Below, one piece after another: positions 15,201-27,879 of a DNA stretch of 64,000 bases. The translations under genes and the position numbers were made by a program. Source of the stretch: Lepisosteus oculatus (taxonomy: Eukaryota > Chordata > Actinopteri > Semionotiformes > Lepisosteidae); contig NC_090699.1 of NCBI RefSeq assembly GCF_040954835.1, forward strand, positions 17,539,817 to 17,603,816, read 5' to 3'. Every line of letters starts with the position of its first letter. Position 1 is the stretch's first letter. The notes under the pieces were generated by a model. That model made no database searches. It was not told the DNA's origin and saw nothing but the letters and a program-made list of their open reading frames with translations.

Positions 15201-15690
15201 GTCAGTTACAATATCGCAAGCACGCTGCTGTTACGTCATTTGTTGCGCTTCCTCGGCTACACTTCATGACGCAGGCGCGGCCCAGCTCAGGGTGTCTCCG
15301 TGGTCCTGCTGCTCCTGGGGTTAGAGGCGATGGAGACGGACACTTCCTATGTAACCGAAAAAACATTTGAGCAATTTTATTGCGTTTGCTCCAAAGGACT
15401 AATTTTGACTGAAATCTCAATTTATTTGCGACATCTGGAAGGCAATTGCACTTTTACAGCAACCTTGGAAGAGTGTAAAACGCTTCAGCAGTTTCAGTTA
15501 TTGCCAAACAAAAACAAACATTAAATGATTACGTTGGGAACACATGCAGAAATACACATTTCATGTGTATCCAAAACCATTTTTACATGAAAAGAGGATC
15601 AGCCATTGACTGTGAAAGTCAAATGTTCTTACGGTTTGCTCCTTACAGTCTTGAGGCTGTGGACTGGAGGGTGTCGGGGAGGAACCTCTT
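15201..15690. promoter_or_regulatory. Putative bidirectional promoter of znf511 and tubgcp2
   Basis: znf511 (-) and tubgcp2 (+) diverge from this interval. Two ATF/CREB-like sites lie close to the znf511 start: TTACGTCA at 15232-15239 and TGACGCA at 15267-15273. The local sequence is GC-richer than the flanks and has no obvious TATA box, as is usual for housekeeping divergent promoters. Transcription start sites cannot be located from sequence alone. Confidence 0.5.
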
Positions 15691-15777
15691 TGGTGAGATA
15701 CTGTTTCCCTGCAGTGGCGGAAGCTTTTACAGGGCGGAGCGAAGTGCAGTGTTTGTGTTTCGCGCTGCTAAGGGGCG
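15690..15777 (+). other. tubgcp2: Probable 5' non-coding exon of tubgcp2
   Basis: A strong splice donor, GCG|GTAAGT, ends a GC-rich stretch at 15777. The first coding exon has an acceptor (CTTCTAG) at 16387 only nine bases before the ATG, so an upstream non-coding exon is required, and this donor is the best candidate. The 5' boundary given is approximate. Confidence 0.55.
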
Positions 15778-16396
15778 GTAAGTCCATTTGGCTGACACAT
15801 TTATTACTTGTATTTGTATTATAGTATGCTGGTCATTAACCGAAGATAAAGACGAATTATTAATTACTGGTTTATTTGTGTATCCGATGTGCTGGTGTTC
15901 TCAGCATCTTTGCTGTTTGTGTGTAACTCACTCTAGATGCTAGCGGTCTAGTTTGTGGTCGAATACAGTATAAACATCGTTGGACCGAGACAACAAATAA
16001 GTACACATTTCTTTTAACGATCTAGAGTGTCCTAAAGGTAGGTTACTGACAAAATCTGTTACTAGTGTACATGCATCATCTGTGTATTTGCCCACTGTTG
16101 GAGAAATAATTCGCAAGCAGGATGTTTGTACAGTACTGCTGTATCCGTACCCGTTCAGCTCTTGTAACTTTGTATGATTCTCCTCAAAGTAGTGTCTTCT
16201 TCCCGTAATTTATGCTCCTGGTACATTTCAAAGTGACAACCACGTCTAGTCTGCATCAAAACTACTGTCAAAAAATCCCTTTATACACCTTTTCCATCTA
16301 TTAAAAAGCCACCAGACCTTTTATACATTTTTATTTCCTTATTATTGTAAAGCATGGTTATTCGGAAGTCTCCCTCTCCCCTTCTAGAGAGTAGCC

Positions 16397-19300
16397 ATGA
16401 GCGAGTTCCGGATTCACCACGACGTGAACGAGCTGCTCAGCTTGCTGCATGTCCGCGGAGGAGATGGAGCCGAGGTGTACATCGACCTGCTGCAGAAGAA
16501 CAGAACTCCCTACGTCACCACAACAGTGTCCGCGCACAGCGCCAAGGTGGGGATCGGGGGTAATATCGGCCACTGTGGAGCAGACTGCTGTCACATGTTT
16601 CGGTTTCTTCACTCTGTCCTACCGACGTTTAAAGTTCTGGATTTAAGACTGGCACCGTTCTCTTGACATGCAAAGGCTTTTTATGTTTTCTAACCCACGT
16701 TCCTTCCAATGAAAGGGAGACCAGGTGCAAATCAAGGTGTTTTTCTTACTCGTTTTCTCATTGTCAAGCTTTGTGCTTGTAGTTTATCAGCTGAATCTAA
16801 CATTTCATCCAGTCATTTCTTGAAGGAGAACAAAGTTTGATCCTCAACCACTTAGCTAGGAAGCCTGCTCCAGAAACCACCATTCTTCATTTAAAGGATG
16901 TTTTAATCCTAAACATATTCCCTTTTGGTCCTTGTCTCTTAATTAAAGCTGAACAATATTTGCTGTAGCAAGCATTGTACTGTATGTGCTTTTTCATTGC
17001 TTCCCCACAGCCAATAAAGAGAATGCTACATAAACACATCTGTCTCTTCCATATCCATATGTTCTTGCAGGTCACAGTCACCCATAGTATTATGATACTG
17101 TATGTGTAGTGTGTGTTCCTCTGTGGATCAGATTGCACTGTTGACATAAACTTCATGTGCAATCACGTGATTCCTTGTCCTTGATTTCATCCGTGTGTCT
17201 TTGTAGTTCAGTAGCTGAAGTTCTGTGTGGGGCGCCTCTCCTATGTTTGCGTTTTCTGGAAATCTAATTAGTTTCTGAAATATAGCAGAATCTAAATTAG
17301 CTGATATAGGAAAGAGAAACTGGCCTAAAGATAAATAGAAACTTTACTTTACTTTTGTGTTAACTTTTGTCTTTACTGCTTGTTCAGCAAGTTCCAGTAA
17401 GTTATCTTCCCTTTCTAAATCCATGTTGGCTATCTCTTCAAAGTACCATTGTTTTGCATCAGTCTTGTTTTTTCTAAAAGAAATATTTAACCAGCCAATT
17501 ATCGGTTGACTGAGAAAATGTTTCATTGCAGGTAAAAATAGCGGAATTTTCTAAGACACCAGAAGACTTCCTGAAGAAATACGATGAGCTCAAATCCAGG
17601 AATGTGCGAAACGTGGATCCTCTGGTCTACCTGCTGTCCAAGCTGACTGAAGATAAGGAGGTGATGGAAGTACCTGCAGATAATAAAAACACTTTGATGT
17701 GAGGGACGTGGCTGTAGCAGTCTTACAGTAAATGCGGGTATTTCATTGTTTTTTAGACCCTGCAGTGTCTACAGCAGAATGCCAAGGAAAGATCTGAGCA
17801 GTCAGCCAGTGCCTCCTCCAGCAGCACAAACTTCAGCATCCCTGCCACCAGCACAAAGATGTCCATGCAAGAGCTGGAGGAGCTAAGGAAGAAACTTGGG
17901 AATGTGGCAGCCAGCTCCAGTGTACAGCAGGTAAGCCCATATCCTCTTTAGGCTCCTCAGTCTCTTCTGTCTTCCTGTGATTAAGAAGTCAGAGACATTA
18001 CACTGCTGTGTGTATTGAAGAGCCCTGGCAACAGAGAGCCCCAGTCTGTGATTGAAAGAAAGTGTTCACATGGGCTTATTAAACCAAAAGTTGGCTGAAA
18101 TGTTGCCTCGAATTAGTAGCAGAAGCCATTTAAGCTTCCCAGGAGTATGGTTAGAGACCTTTTGTACAGTCGGGAATAACCTTTGTAGAATAATGTTGTG
18201 TCCCATGCTCTAACTTTGCACGGCACAAGCTTTAGCGTTAGGATTTCCTTTTGCATTTTTCTATGTTGATTGCTTTAAGTTTACTGGAGCAAAGTAAATA
18301 CGTTTAGAAAGGCGGGACTCCACCCTTGTGTGTCCTGACTTCCTGTAGCCCTCCGAGGTGACGAGGAAGATGCTGAGGGACAGACACAATAAGAAGAGTC
18401 CCCTGCAGCCAATTCCAGTGTTTCCCAACTGGGTGTACGACAGGCCTGCTCTTCTTGGGGATTTTATCACCGGCTCCAGTGGGACTGACTCAGCAGTGCC
18501 TATTGGTAAGTCTTTCTAAGCTGCGATGTGCAATTCTCTGCACATCAGAAAAATGAGACCGAGTTTTAATTTTATCCACGCCGCATTGCTCAACGTTTAC
18601 TATTACAGCATTACAGCAAGTGGAGTGGATGAACAGAATGGTTTATCAAACACATCTACAATTTGTAAAAAAAAGTTTGGTTTTCCTTTTTTGTGCATTT
18701 AAGAAAGATGAAATGTAGCATCAGTTTCTGTTGCTTCTCATTTGTGTGCTTATTTAGTTTCAATATTCTGTTTATTACTGCCCATCTCCAGGTACCCTGC
18801 CATTAGCAGCTCAAGAGCAAGCGTTGGTAGAAGACTTGCTGTATCTGTTGATTGGAGTGGACGGCAGGGACATCACAGCCCAGCCTGTCATAGGCAGGCA
18901 GAGTCGCTCCTTCAGCATTGATGCTACTCTGGACGTGTCCATTAAAGAGCTGGTGAACAGGATCCTTCCAGTAGCAGCCAGTTATTCCACAGTTACGCGG
19001 TAAGAATGTTGAAAAGTGTCACTTTATTCGTGCAAGCATCAAAATGATAGAAAGAATTGCTCGTGTCTCATTCTTTTCATTTTGTTTTACCAGCGTACAA
19101 CATTTGTTTGTTGTTTCAGCTTCCTTGAACCTGTTAAAAATGATGGATTATATAAGTAATTGTGACTGTTGTTGCCCTATTTGTTATCATAAACCGGAAG
19201 ACTCCTCCAGTCATCTGCCACCTTGTCTTATGTGTTAATAGCTGTGAAAATGAGAAACGGCACACGCCTTGAAGGAACATGCATTCAGCAGTGGAAAGAT

Positions 19301-22300
19301 AGTAGCAAATAACAGAAACTGCTGTATCAGCTCATTTGGTTTCATGTGAGCATATTACTTATTGCCAGCAGCTGTAACACCCTGCAGCTTTCAACTGGCT
19401 ACCTACTGAAGCTCAGCAGGTGTGAGCCCGGTCCGTACCTGGATGGGAGACCTCCTGGGAAGCTATGGTTGCTTCTGGAAGTGGCGTTAGTGGTGCCCAC
19501 CCTGCAGCCTGTGTGGGTCCTAATGCCCCAGTATAGTGGCAGGGACACTTTGCTGTAGTGGGCGCCGTCTTTCGGATGAGACGTTAAACCGAGGTCCTAA
19601 CTCTCAGTGTTCATTAAAGATCCCCGGGCATTTCTCGATAAAAGTAAGGAGTTATCCCGGTGTCCGGGCCGAATGTACACACTTAGCCTTCTCCGTTGCC
19701 TCCATATTGTTCCCATGTATGGCTGGCTTACACTTGCCCTGCGATGGACTGGCGCTGTGTCCAGGGCGGCCACTGCCTTGCACTTGTTGCCCGCCAGGTA
19801 GGCTCCGGCTTCTCACGACACCATATGGTATATAGCAGTTTTAGCAGTCTGGCAAATTCGTGACATGACATGTTACTTATCAGTCATGAAGAAGTGCCTG
19901 GCGGAGAAGAGCATTCAGCAAGTTGTCCATTAAGCAGTTCAGGCCATTTTTTGTGCAATGTCTATGTCTTTTAAGAAAAAAAAACCAAGCTCTCTCTGAA
20001 ATTGTTCTTCCTTGGCTCGTGTTGTGGTTTGGCCCACAGGTTTATTGAGGAGAAGTCTTCTTTTGAGTACGGCCAGGTAAATCACGCATTAACAGCTGCA
20101 ATGAGAACGTTGATGAAGGAGTACATGATCCTGGTGACGCAGCTGGAACACCTGCAGAGGCAGGGGATGCTCTCCTTGCAGAAACTGTGGTTTTATATCC
20201 AACCTACAATGCGCACGATGGAAATCCTGGCTTCGATTGGTACGTTCCCTGTAAAGAATTGCTTTAGCTGTGTGTTTTTAGAGCACAGCGGCTGCATTGT
20301 GGTGCTTCATCCGTTGTGTGGGGAGGCGTGGAAGATGTTTCTGTGATGTTTTCAATTTTGAATCCCTTCGTCTTCCTCTTCTTTATCTAGCGACCTCGAT
20401 TGACAAGGGAGACTGCATGGGTGGGTCGACACTGAGCCTTCTGCACGACCGAACCTTCAACTACACAGGCGACAGTCAGGCCCAAGAGCTGTGTCTCTAT
20501 CTCACTAAGGCTGCAAGTGTTCCTTATTTTGAAATTCTGGAAAAGTGGATCTACAGGGGGATCATCAAGGACCCTTACAGGTCAGTGACTGCAGGACTTG
20601 TTGTGCTCCGAGTTCAGGAAAGAAAGGATGTTGATAGGTGTGTCTCTGTGCTCCTTCTCAGAGCCTGATGCTTTTTTTTTTTACAGCCAATTCTATGTTT
20701 TGCTACGGTATTGTCTCCTGTTTTTTTTTTGCCAAAGTTACAAAGAAAAACACTTACACTCACTCCAAAAGTTAATTCCACTAATTGAAGTTAATTCAAG
20801 TTGATATGAGTATTCTGGGTAAAATAAAATCCTAAAATTAAAATGTATCTGATACTTGACTATCTGGTAACTTGTGCCTTATTGTTGATTGATCTTCTGG
20901 AAACAATTCTTAAGATGCTCTCCTTCTATGAGACAGAACACAACATTTTCATGTCAATGAAAGTGAAGAACAACTGAAGTTGTAATGACTAGGTTCTCCT
21001 GTGCTTAGTGAATTCATGGTGGAGGAGCATGAGCTGCAGAAGGAGAAGATCCAGGAGGATTATAATGACAAGTACTGGGATCAGCGATATACAATAGTGC
21101 AGCTCCGGATCCCATCCTTCCTCCAGAAGATGGCGGACAAGATACTGAGTACAGGTAGGTCTGGGTCTTTGCGTTTTATTGTCAGTGTGTCTGATTTGCA
21201 CTTCTTGGTTCAGAGTTAGGTGGCATGGTGGCACAGCTGGTAGCATTGCTGCCTCGCAGCCCTGGGGACCCGAGTTCAATTCCCAACCTTTGGAGTTGTT
21301 GGCGTGGAGTTTGTACATTCTCCCCATGTTTGCGTGGGTTTCCTCCAGGGGGCTCTGTTGGCAGGTTAATTGGCTACTGGGAAAACTGGGCCTGGTGTGA
21401 CTGTGTGCCTGCCTATGGACTGGCATCCTGTCCAGGGTCTATCCTGCCTGGCGCCTGTTGCTTGCCGGGATAGGCTCTGGCCCCCCCTGCAATCCCGTGT
21501 TGGATAAAGCGGCAATGGGTGGGTGGATGGTTCGGTGTCATTCCCGCGCCGTGATCTGTGATCCACGACACCGTGACGAGCAGTGCTGGGCGGCGTGTGC
21601 AGGCCTGGCTCACGCTCTGTGCCCGGTGGCGCTGCTCACGCAGGCAAGTACCTGAACGTCGTCAGGGAGTGCGGCCGGGACGTCACCTGCCCCGACGCCA
21701 GGGAGGTCCTCTACACGCTGAAGGAGCGGGCCTACGTGGAGCAGATCGAGAAGGCCTACAACTACGCCAGCAAAGTCCTGCTGGACTTCCTGATGCAGGA
21801 GAAGGAGCTGGTGACGCGACTCAGGTACTCTCGCCGGGGTCAGGGGCGTCGCGCTGGGGGCGGCTGCTCTCCGGCTGTGTGACAACTGCCTCGCGCGCTT
21901 GGTAACTTCAAAGTCGCGCATCGCAGATGTGAATGTGTCATCAAAGATTTTTGATACACATACTTAAGTGAGGCTCCGGCTTCCCCAGCGACCTGGTACT
22001 GGATGAAGCAGTTTTAAAAAAAAAAATAGATGGGCCGACATATTAGAGTGGTCTCTTCAGTGACCGAGAAATGCGTCGTGCCTTTTTCTTGGGCATGTCA
22101 TAAAAATATCATTCAGTTTATGTTTAATCTGTGAGTCTAGAAATGTTCTATCACCTGGATTTATTTTACGAAATCAACTTTCACTGTTAATGTTGTACAT
22201 TGATTTGACAGTTGGACTTTTGTGATTCATTTTTGGCAAATGCCATATGTGATCTCCAAATTGTGACCTTTCAGCATTGTGGGTACAGGAATGGTTGCTT

Positions 22301-25300
22301 GCCATGTGGGCAGAACTGCAGGCTCCATACTAAATTAATCGGGTGAATAGCTGGCTTATGATTTGCCCACAGGGAAGACTGGGCCCAGTGAGTTGTGCTA
22401 TCAAGATGGTTTTCACTTGATATTTTTATCAATCAAAATGTAATTTATGATTTAATACTGTGCATGCATGCTTTGACAACCTTTGGTTTAATTTTGTTTT
22501 GTATAGATCAATAAAGCACTACTTCCTGATGGACAAGGGTGATTTCTTTGTCCATTTTATGGACCTGACAGAGGAGGAACTGAAGAAGCCTGTTGATGAC
22601 ATCATACCTCCCAGGCTAGAGGCTCTGTTGGAGCTTGCTTTGAGGATGAGCACTGCAAATACAGACCCCTTCAAAGATGACTTAAAGGTGCAGAACTGTT
22701 TAAGTTCAGACTCTTTTGCATTTGTTTCTCAGTTGTAAAGTAAAAGCATAACAAGGGTTTTTTACAGGCAGTATCTCCAGTTGTCCACAAGGTGGCACCA
22801 CTTAGCTTGTGTGGTAGAGGCAGAAGTTCAGATTTCCCTACCTGTCTGCCAGTGACATGGTTCTGTTTACTCTTCCTGTAAGAGGCGTGGCATTTTGGTG
22901 GCAGATCAGTTTGGCCTGGAGCAGGCTACCGCTGGGCGGGTCTCATGGCGTATCTCTTGGGTTTTCTCTTTGTGCTGGATAGAGTTCTGGCATGGCTTCG
23001 GTGTTCAAGTTCATAATATGTTAACAGGCTTAACGCATTTTATTTGACTTGGCAGATCGACCTGATGCCACACGATGTTATCACTCAGTTGCTGCGGGTT
23101 CTAGCCATAGAGACGAAGCAGGAGAAAGCAATCATCAACGCAGACCCCACTGAAATCTCCCTGAGTGGGCTGGAGGCCTTTTCATTTGACTATATTGTCA
23201 AGTGGCCACTATCGCTCATTATTAACAGGTAAAGACCCAGAGATTAATGGGTGTCATGCTTTACTTGGTTGATTGACTAGACTGAAGAACATAGTTGTAT
23301 AAATCGTTGATGGTTCCACCCTGTAGATTCAATTTTGTAATCAGATTTAATGGCATCAAAGACTGGAAGAGAAAGCACAAACTACCCGAGATGACTTTTA
23401 AGCTGTGGTGTGCTTTGTCCTGTCACAGGAAGGCTTTGACGAGATACCAGATGCTGTTCCGACACATGTTCTACTGCAAACATGTGGAGAGGCTGCTGTG
23501 CAATGTGTGGATCAGCAACAAGACCGCCAAGCAGTATTCACTGCATTCTGCCAAGTGGTAATGTTACACAAAAATATAAGCTTGCTGCACGAGAAGGAAT
23601 TCAAAGATCAGATTTCATTTTAAACACTGCCTCCTCTTTCTAGGTTTGCCGCAGCCTTTACTCTGAGACAGCGCATGCTGAATTTCGTGCAGAATATCCA
23701 GTATTACATGATGTTTGAAGTTATGGAGCCGACGTGGCACATCATGGAGAATAACCTGAAATCAGTAAGCACAACAAACCTGGCATTGTTGGGTCATGGA
23801 AAAAAAAACTTGAATTTGCCTGAGCTAGAGGAGAGGTCATACTAAAGACGGTTTTTCCAGGGCTTTCAGGCAACACTCATGATATGTAGCGTCCTGTCCT
23901 CTTTATTGGGATGTTAGTGATTTGAAAGCTGTGACAAGCACGTCTCTGTCTGAAAGACACACTTTCTCCTTTCACTCCTGCTTTTTCTCAAATGGATCAC
24001 ACTTTACACCCCGTGGTGATTGTCACAGGGTGCTATTGTTTCCATTCCATTACTCAAAGTCAGGTCTGATGTAAAGATATTGCTGAAAGGTTTTTCTGTA
24101 CTGGGCAGGGAGGAGGGGTTGGAGTGAAAGTGGATCTGAAACTGATAATATAATTAGATTTTAAACAGCAGGCTGTCTGTGGAGAGAAGGGTGTATAGAC
24201 ATCATTGATCTTGATATTGATTGGTGTGTACTTTATTGATCTCGCAGGCATCAAACATTGACGATGTACTGTGCCACCACACAAGCTTTCTGGATAACTG
24301 CCTGAAGGACTGCATGCTGACCAACCCTGAGCTGCTCAAGATCTTCTCCAAGCTGATGTCTGTGTGCGTCATGTTCACCAACTGCATGCAGGTCTGTAGG
24401 AACATAGTAACTCTCGGTCACGGGCTAGAGGAGGCCATTTGGTAATTAGTTGTTAATTGATCCGAGGATCTCATCCAGCTGTTTCTTGGAAGAACCCAGT
24501 GTATCAGTTTCAACAGCAACGCTGGGTGGTTTGTTCTGTATGCTAGTTCTTGGTTTTAAGTGCACTATCTCATTGTTTTTACTTGTGCCCTCTACATAAA
24601 GCTTTTAATACAAAATACAAAGGCTGATATTAATAAGATACTTATCTTCAGTTGCAAGTTGCATTGATGGAGTCTCAGAGACCTTACAGACTAGACAGAC
24701 ACACACAGAAATGTCACATGTTTCTACGCCACTAGATGAGAGTGTTTGGATGAATTAGGAACAGAGATAGTGAAACCTAACACATACATATTCCATAGAC
24801 ATAAACCGACACATGCGTATTCCATTGACATAAATCCCTATCCATTGTAAATGGATAATAAATAATTTTGTAATGGTCAGGTTTTGTCTTATGATGTCCC
24901 GATTAGAAATGAGTGCGAGTTCCTTGGATTGTTGGCGTTACAGGCCTCCGCCTACTTCAGGGTTAAATATCAGCCAGTGACTCTGTAATAGGCTGGACCT
25001 GAACAAGTGGGAGGGGCTCTGTGGTTAAATGTGCAGTTATTGGCTGAACCTGAACAAGTGGGAGGGGCTCTGTAGTTAAATGTACAGTTTTTGGCTGAAC
25101 CTGACCAAGAACAGATGGGAGGGGCTTTAGTGGGCTGGACCTGAACAAGTGGGTGGAGCTCTGTATATCCCTGCCCAGTGTTAATTGCTGGGGGTGTTTA
25201 ATGAGTGAACAGGTGAAGCATTGTTGGAGTTTAGTTGGTGGTGAATATAGCTGTGGAAACCATAGGACTTTGACGCTACCTTACTAATACACTGCTCCTA

Positions 25301-26315
25301 ATTAGTTCCATTTTATTTTGAGACTTGCGTGGTGTTTGTTGTAACTATCAACGCCACACGTTTTAATGGAATCTCCCCTTGCCCTCCACCATGTCCTCAG
25401 TCTCCCCCCTCTGCTCCTAATGTTTTGCAAATGGCCACCTAGGCGGGGTGGTGATTGTGCTGTCGCTCCTTCCTCACAGAGGTTCACCCAGAGCATGAGG
25501 GTGGACAGCGAGATGAGTCGCCTCTCGCTCGAGCACGGGACGATGAGCGGTCCCCCATCCCAGAGCGAGCGGTCAGAGGAGGCGGAGAAGAAAAGACTGA
25601 CCTCCAAGGTGTGCGAGCCGACCCGTCCGAGCAACGAGTGACTGTAGGGATCACGGCGTTCTGTCAGACGCTTTAATCTGAGCTGATTAAGAGTACAGTT
25701 GACCCGGGAGTAACTGAAGGATAGAATTCAAGTTGTAAAAGGGTTAGAATTCAAATCTGTTACAGTTAACAGACACTTTCATCATAGTGAATGGCGTGAC
25801 ATTGCGGAATTACAATTGTCCAATATTGCTGGACGTCAGAATTTGACAATATTACGTCAAAATAAAAAATGCTATATAATGGAGTAAAAATGCAGAACAA
25901 AGTTTTAAAAAATTGTAGTAAAAAAAAAACCCTTTGGGCTGTGACGGTGGTTTTTTTTTCTGATCTGATTTGTGTTTGTCCAGTATTTGGCAGAACATGC
26001 AGATGCACTTCAGTCGTCTTCTGGATTTGAGGCAACTATCAGCCAGTTCGACAACAACTTCAGTACCCACCTCCTGGACCTGCTGGACAAGCTCAGCATT
26101 TACAGCACCAACGACTGCGAGCACAGCATGATCAACATCATCTACCGGTGCGTGCCCCTTGAGGAGAGGAGAGGAGAGGTGCGGAAGCCGGGAGCGGCGC
26201 GCGTGTAACTGAACGCCATTTGCCTGTTTCGTCTTGCAGGCTGGATTTCAATGGGTTCTACACAGAGCGGCTGGAGCGCATGTCCATAGAGAGGAGTCAG
26301 AAGGCCGCTGTCTAG
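16397..26315 (+). CDS. tubgcp2: Gamma-tubulin complex component 2 (GCP2)
   Basis: Seventeen coding exons: 16397-16546, 17532-17660, 17757-17930, 18349-18505, 18792-18999, 20040-20239, 20391-20580, 21009-21154, 21644-21824, 22507-22687, 23056-23228, 23429-23557, 23644-23764, 24248-24391, 25480-25608, 25984-26147, 26240-26315. All joins are GT-AG and in phase; 2652 nt gives 883 residues, against about 900 in human GCP2. Long stretches match GCP2 almost exactly, for example the MSEFRIHHDVNELLSLL start, FIEEKSSFEYGQVNHAL, EDYNDKYWDQRYTIVQ, and the C-terminal GRIP2-region motifs FSFDYIVKWPLSLIINR and TLRQRMLNFVQNIQYYM. GCP2 pairs with GCP3 in the gamma-tubulin small complex and ring complex that nucleates microtubules at centrosomes. 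The conserved C-terminal half binds gamma-tubulin. The tail after LDFNGFYTERLERMS is short compared with human. No frame break is seen. Confidence 0.96.
16795..17005 (+). repeat. Unnamed interspersed repeat, copy 1
   Basis: Lies in tubgcp2 intron 1 (between coding exons 1 and 2). It shares an ordered series of motifs with 24392-24535 and 31826-32090: a TCATCCAG...TTTCTTG segment, a run of CAAC/CCAC words, a ...CTGCTCCAG segment and a downstream GTCCTTGTCTCTT-like segment. The three copies are clearly one old dispersed family. I cannot name it. Confidence 0.55.
19370..19850 (+). mobile_element. 5S-rRNA-derived SINE
   Basis: Lies in the tubgcp2 intron between exons 5 and 6 of the coding set. 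The head carries the internal promoter region of 5S rRNA: GCTCAGCAGGTGTGAGCC followed by TACCTGGATGGGAGACC, then a unique body containing CTTTCGGATGAGACGTTAAA. This is the SINE3-type architecture (5S head, pol III transcribed). A truncated inverted copy lies at about 55580-55700. Element ends are approximate. Confidence 0.85.
21216..21535 (+). mobile_element. tRNA-derived SINE, near full length
   Basis: In the tubgcp2 intron between 21155 and 21643. It has a tRNA-like head with A box (TGGCACAGCTGG) and B box (GAGTTCAATTCC), a body with GTGGAGTTTGTACATTCTCC and GTGGGTTTCCTCC, and a tail with GGGATAGGCTCTGG ending in a GGATAAAGCGG / GGATGG repeat. The family is widespread in fish. The short open frames across it are artefacts. 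Other copies lie at 29748, 42455, 46784 and 51328. Confidence 0.85.
24392..24535 (+). repeat. Unnamed interspersed repeat, copy 2
   Basis: Starts right after the tubgcp2 coding exon ending at 24391. It contains GAACATAGTAAC, AGAGGAGGCCATTTGG and CTCATCCAGCTGTTTCTTGG, then a CAACAGCAACGCTGGGTGG segment, in the same order as the copies at 16795 and 31826. The family is unidentified. Its insertion only a few bases from a splice donor is notable but leaves the donor (CAG|gtctgt) intact. Confidence 0.6.
24991..25165. repeat. 51-bp minisatellite
   Basis: Three to four tandem units begin with GGCTG at 24991, 25042, 25093 and 25133. The first three are spaced 51 bp apart; the last is shortened. Each contains a GAACAAGTGG(G) word and a GGAGGGGCTCT word. 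It lies in the tubgcp2 intron between 24392 and 25479. Because 51 is a multiple of three, the minus strand shows a short repetitive open frame, which is not taken as a gene. Confidence 0.85.
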
Positions 26316-27640
26316 ATGTGCTCCGCCCGTGTGAACCTGGGGAAGCAGCAGTGCCGATGGAAACAACGTCTTCCATTTTGAACAGGGAGTTTCACAGTGG
26401 AAAAACAGCTCTTTCACGTACAATACAGAAGAGACTTAAGTGGTTCGTGTAAGACCGTGCCATTTAAATATAAGTGTAATACTTCGTAGGTTTCCACACC
26501 TGGGATACAGATGCACGTTAAAGATTAACTTGACCATGTCAGTTAAAAAGGACTTCCTCTAAAACTGAGTTACATTATTCTTGTATTACAGTTGTTTTAA
26601 CGCTGTCTTTAGATGAATAACGGGAGTGTATTTGTAGATAGTCGTTGTTTTAGCACTTTTTAGAACTGTTCCTAATATTTACAGAATCGGTAAGCACCGC
26701 TCAGCTCTGCTCTGAATATTTTTATAGCCGGAGTGATTTCAAAGTGTGCAAACTGGGTGTGTGGGTGTAGATGGAAGTATTGGCATAAAATTGACAGCCT
26801 CAGGTAAACTAATTTACTGGACTCATAATACTCCGTAAGGTATATTTGTGTTAGAAAAAATACTGCATTGACAAACATAATTTAATAAGCATGTCTGAAA
26901 CTCATCGAGTTAATAAGACAATACTTCTTCTGCGGCTGTGTATCTTTGATTTGCTAAAACCAGGAAATTCACTTTTCCACGTGTACTTAAAATCTTTTTT
27001 ATATTTGATGCAATACATATGTATGTTTATGGTCTGGAGCATGACATGTATATCATACAGTCTTGACAACCTTTTGTGGTTAAAAATTATAATGATAAAG
27101 AAGATCAACAGTGTCTTAATCCTGTATTAGGTTTTTCACAGAACCGACATGATGTGAGTTATACAAAGACGCAAGGTTTCTCTTATTTCACTGAATTATT
27201 TTTACTCTGGCATATTTTTTTCTAAATGAGTGTATATCTTGTGTATAAAGTACAAACGTGTATATAAGTACAAAAGGTCTGTACGTCCCGTAGTTTTTAG
27301 GTGCTCCTCATCAATTTAAGTATCGGGGAGGAGTTGATACAAGTCCTTATCTTTTACAAATTACCTGGCTCCTTAATTTTCAGTAAACATGCTTTGCTGG
27401 AGGTTGTCTTCGGCGGCTCCTGACAGTGAAGAATGGTTGGGCTTCATGGCACGCAGTGACTCAGAAAAGCACTTCCTCTCGCACTACAGCTGGTCCTGAG
27501 CCGTGGGTATAATCCATCACTTCGGGGCTCGCTAGGTGAACACCCCGAGATTATGAATGGTTCCACTTTTGGTTAAAATTTGTATGCTGTATAATGCGTG
27601 TAGCTTTGTGTTTGTTTTTTGTTAATAAAACACCGAAAGA
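26316..27640 (+). other. tubgcp2: tubgcp2 3' UTR and flank
   Basis: No gene signal is seen. An AATAAA at 27624-27629 could end the tubgcp2 transcript with a 3' UTR of about 1.3 kb; a shorter 3' UTR is possible. The rest is ordinary AT-rich sequence. Confidence 0.4.
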
Positions 27641-27879
27641 TTTCAGTCCCTACAATAGTTGGCTCGGATTTAGGTTTTCAAAAAGCACAAAGAACTGCCC
27701 CTACGCGAGTGGTACCAGCTCGGACATGAATCCTTCACACTGTTTCCACCAAGGCGACCCCTTTTCCTCAAACGGGACGTACAGGCCCTGCGTGCCTCCA
27801 GCAGAGTGACAGAAACAACGGAAAACAACAGATAAGACATCCGCACCGGAAAAGGGCGATGGGGAAAAAAAAAGTTTAA

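Noticed and set aside
21410-21660. Several overlapping open frames on both strands
   Set aside because: They fall in a tRNA-derived SINE and the flank of tubgcp2 coding exon 9; only the exon from 21644 is coding.
24963-25148. Minus-strand open frame with repeated EPLPLVQVQPIT residues
   Set aside because: It is produced by the 51-bp minisatellite, lies in a tubgcp2 intron and has no splice or start context.
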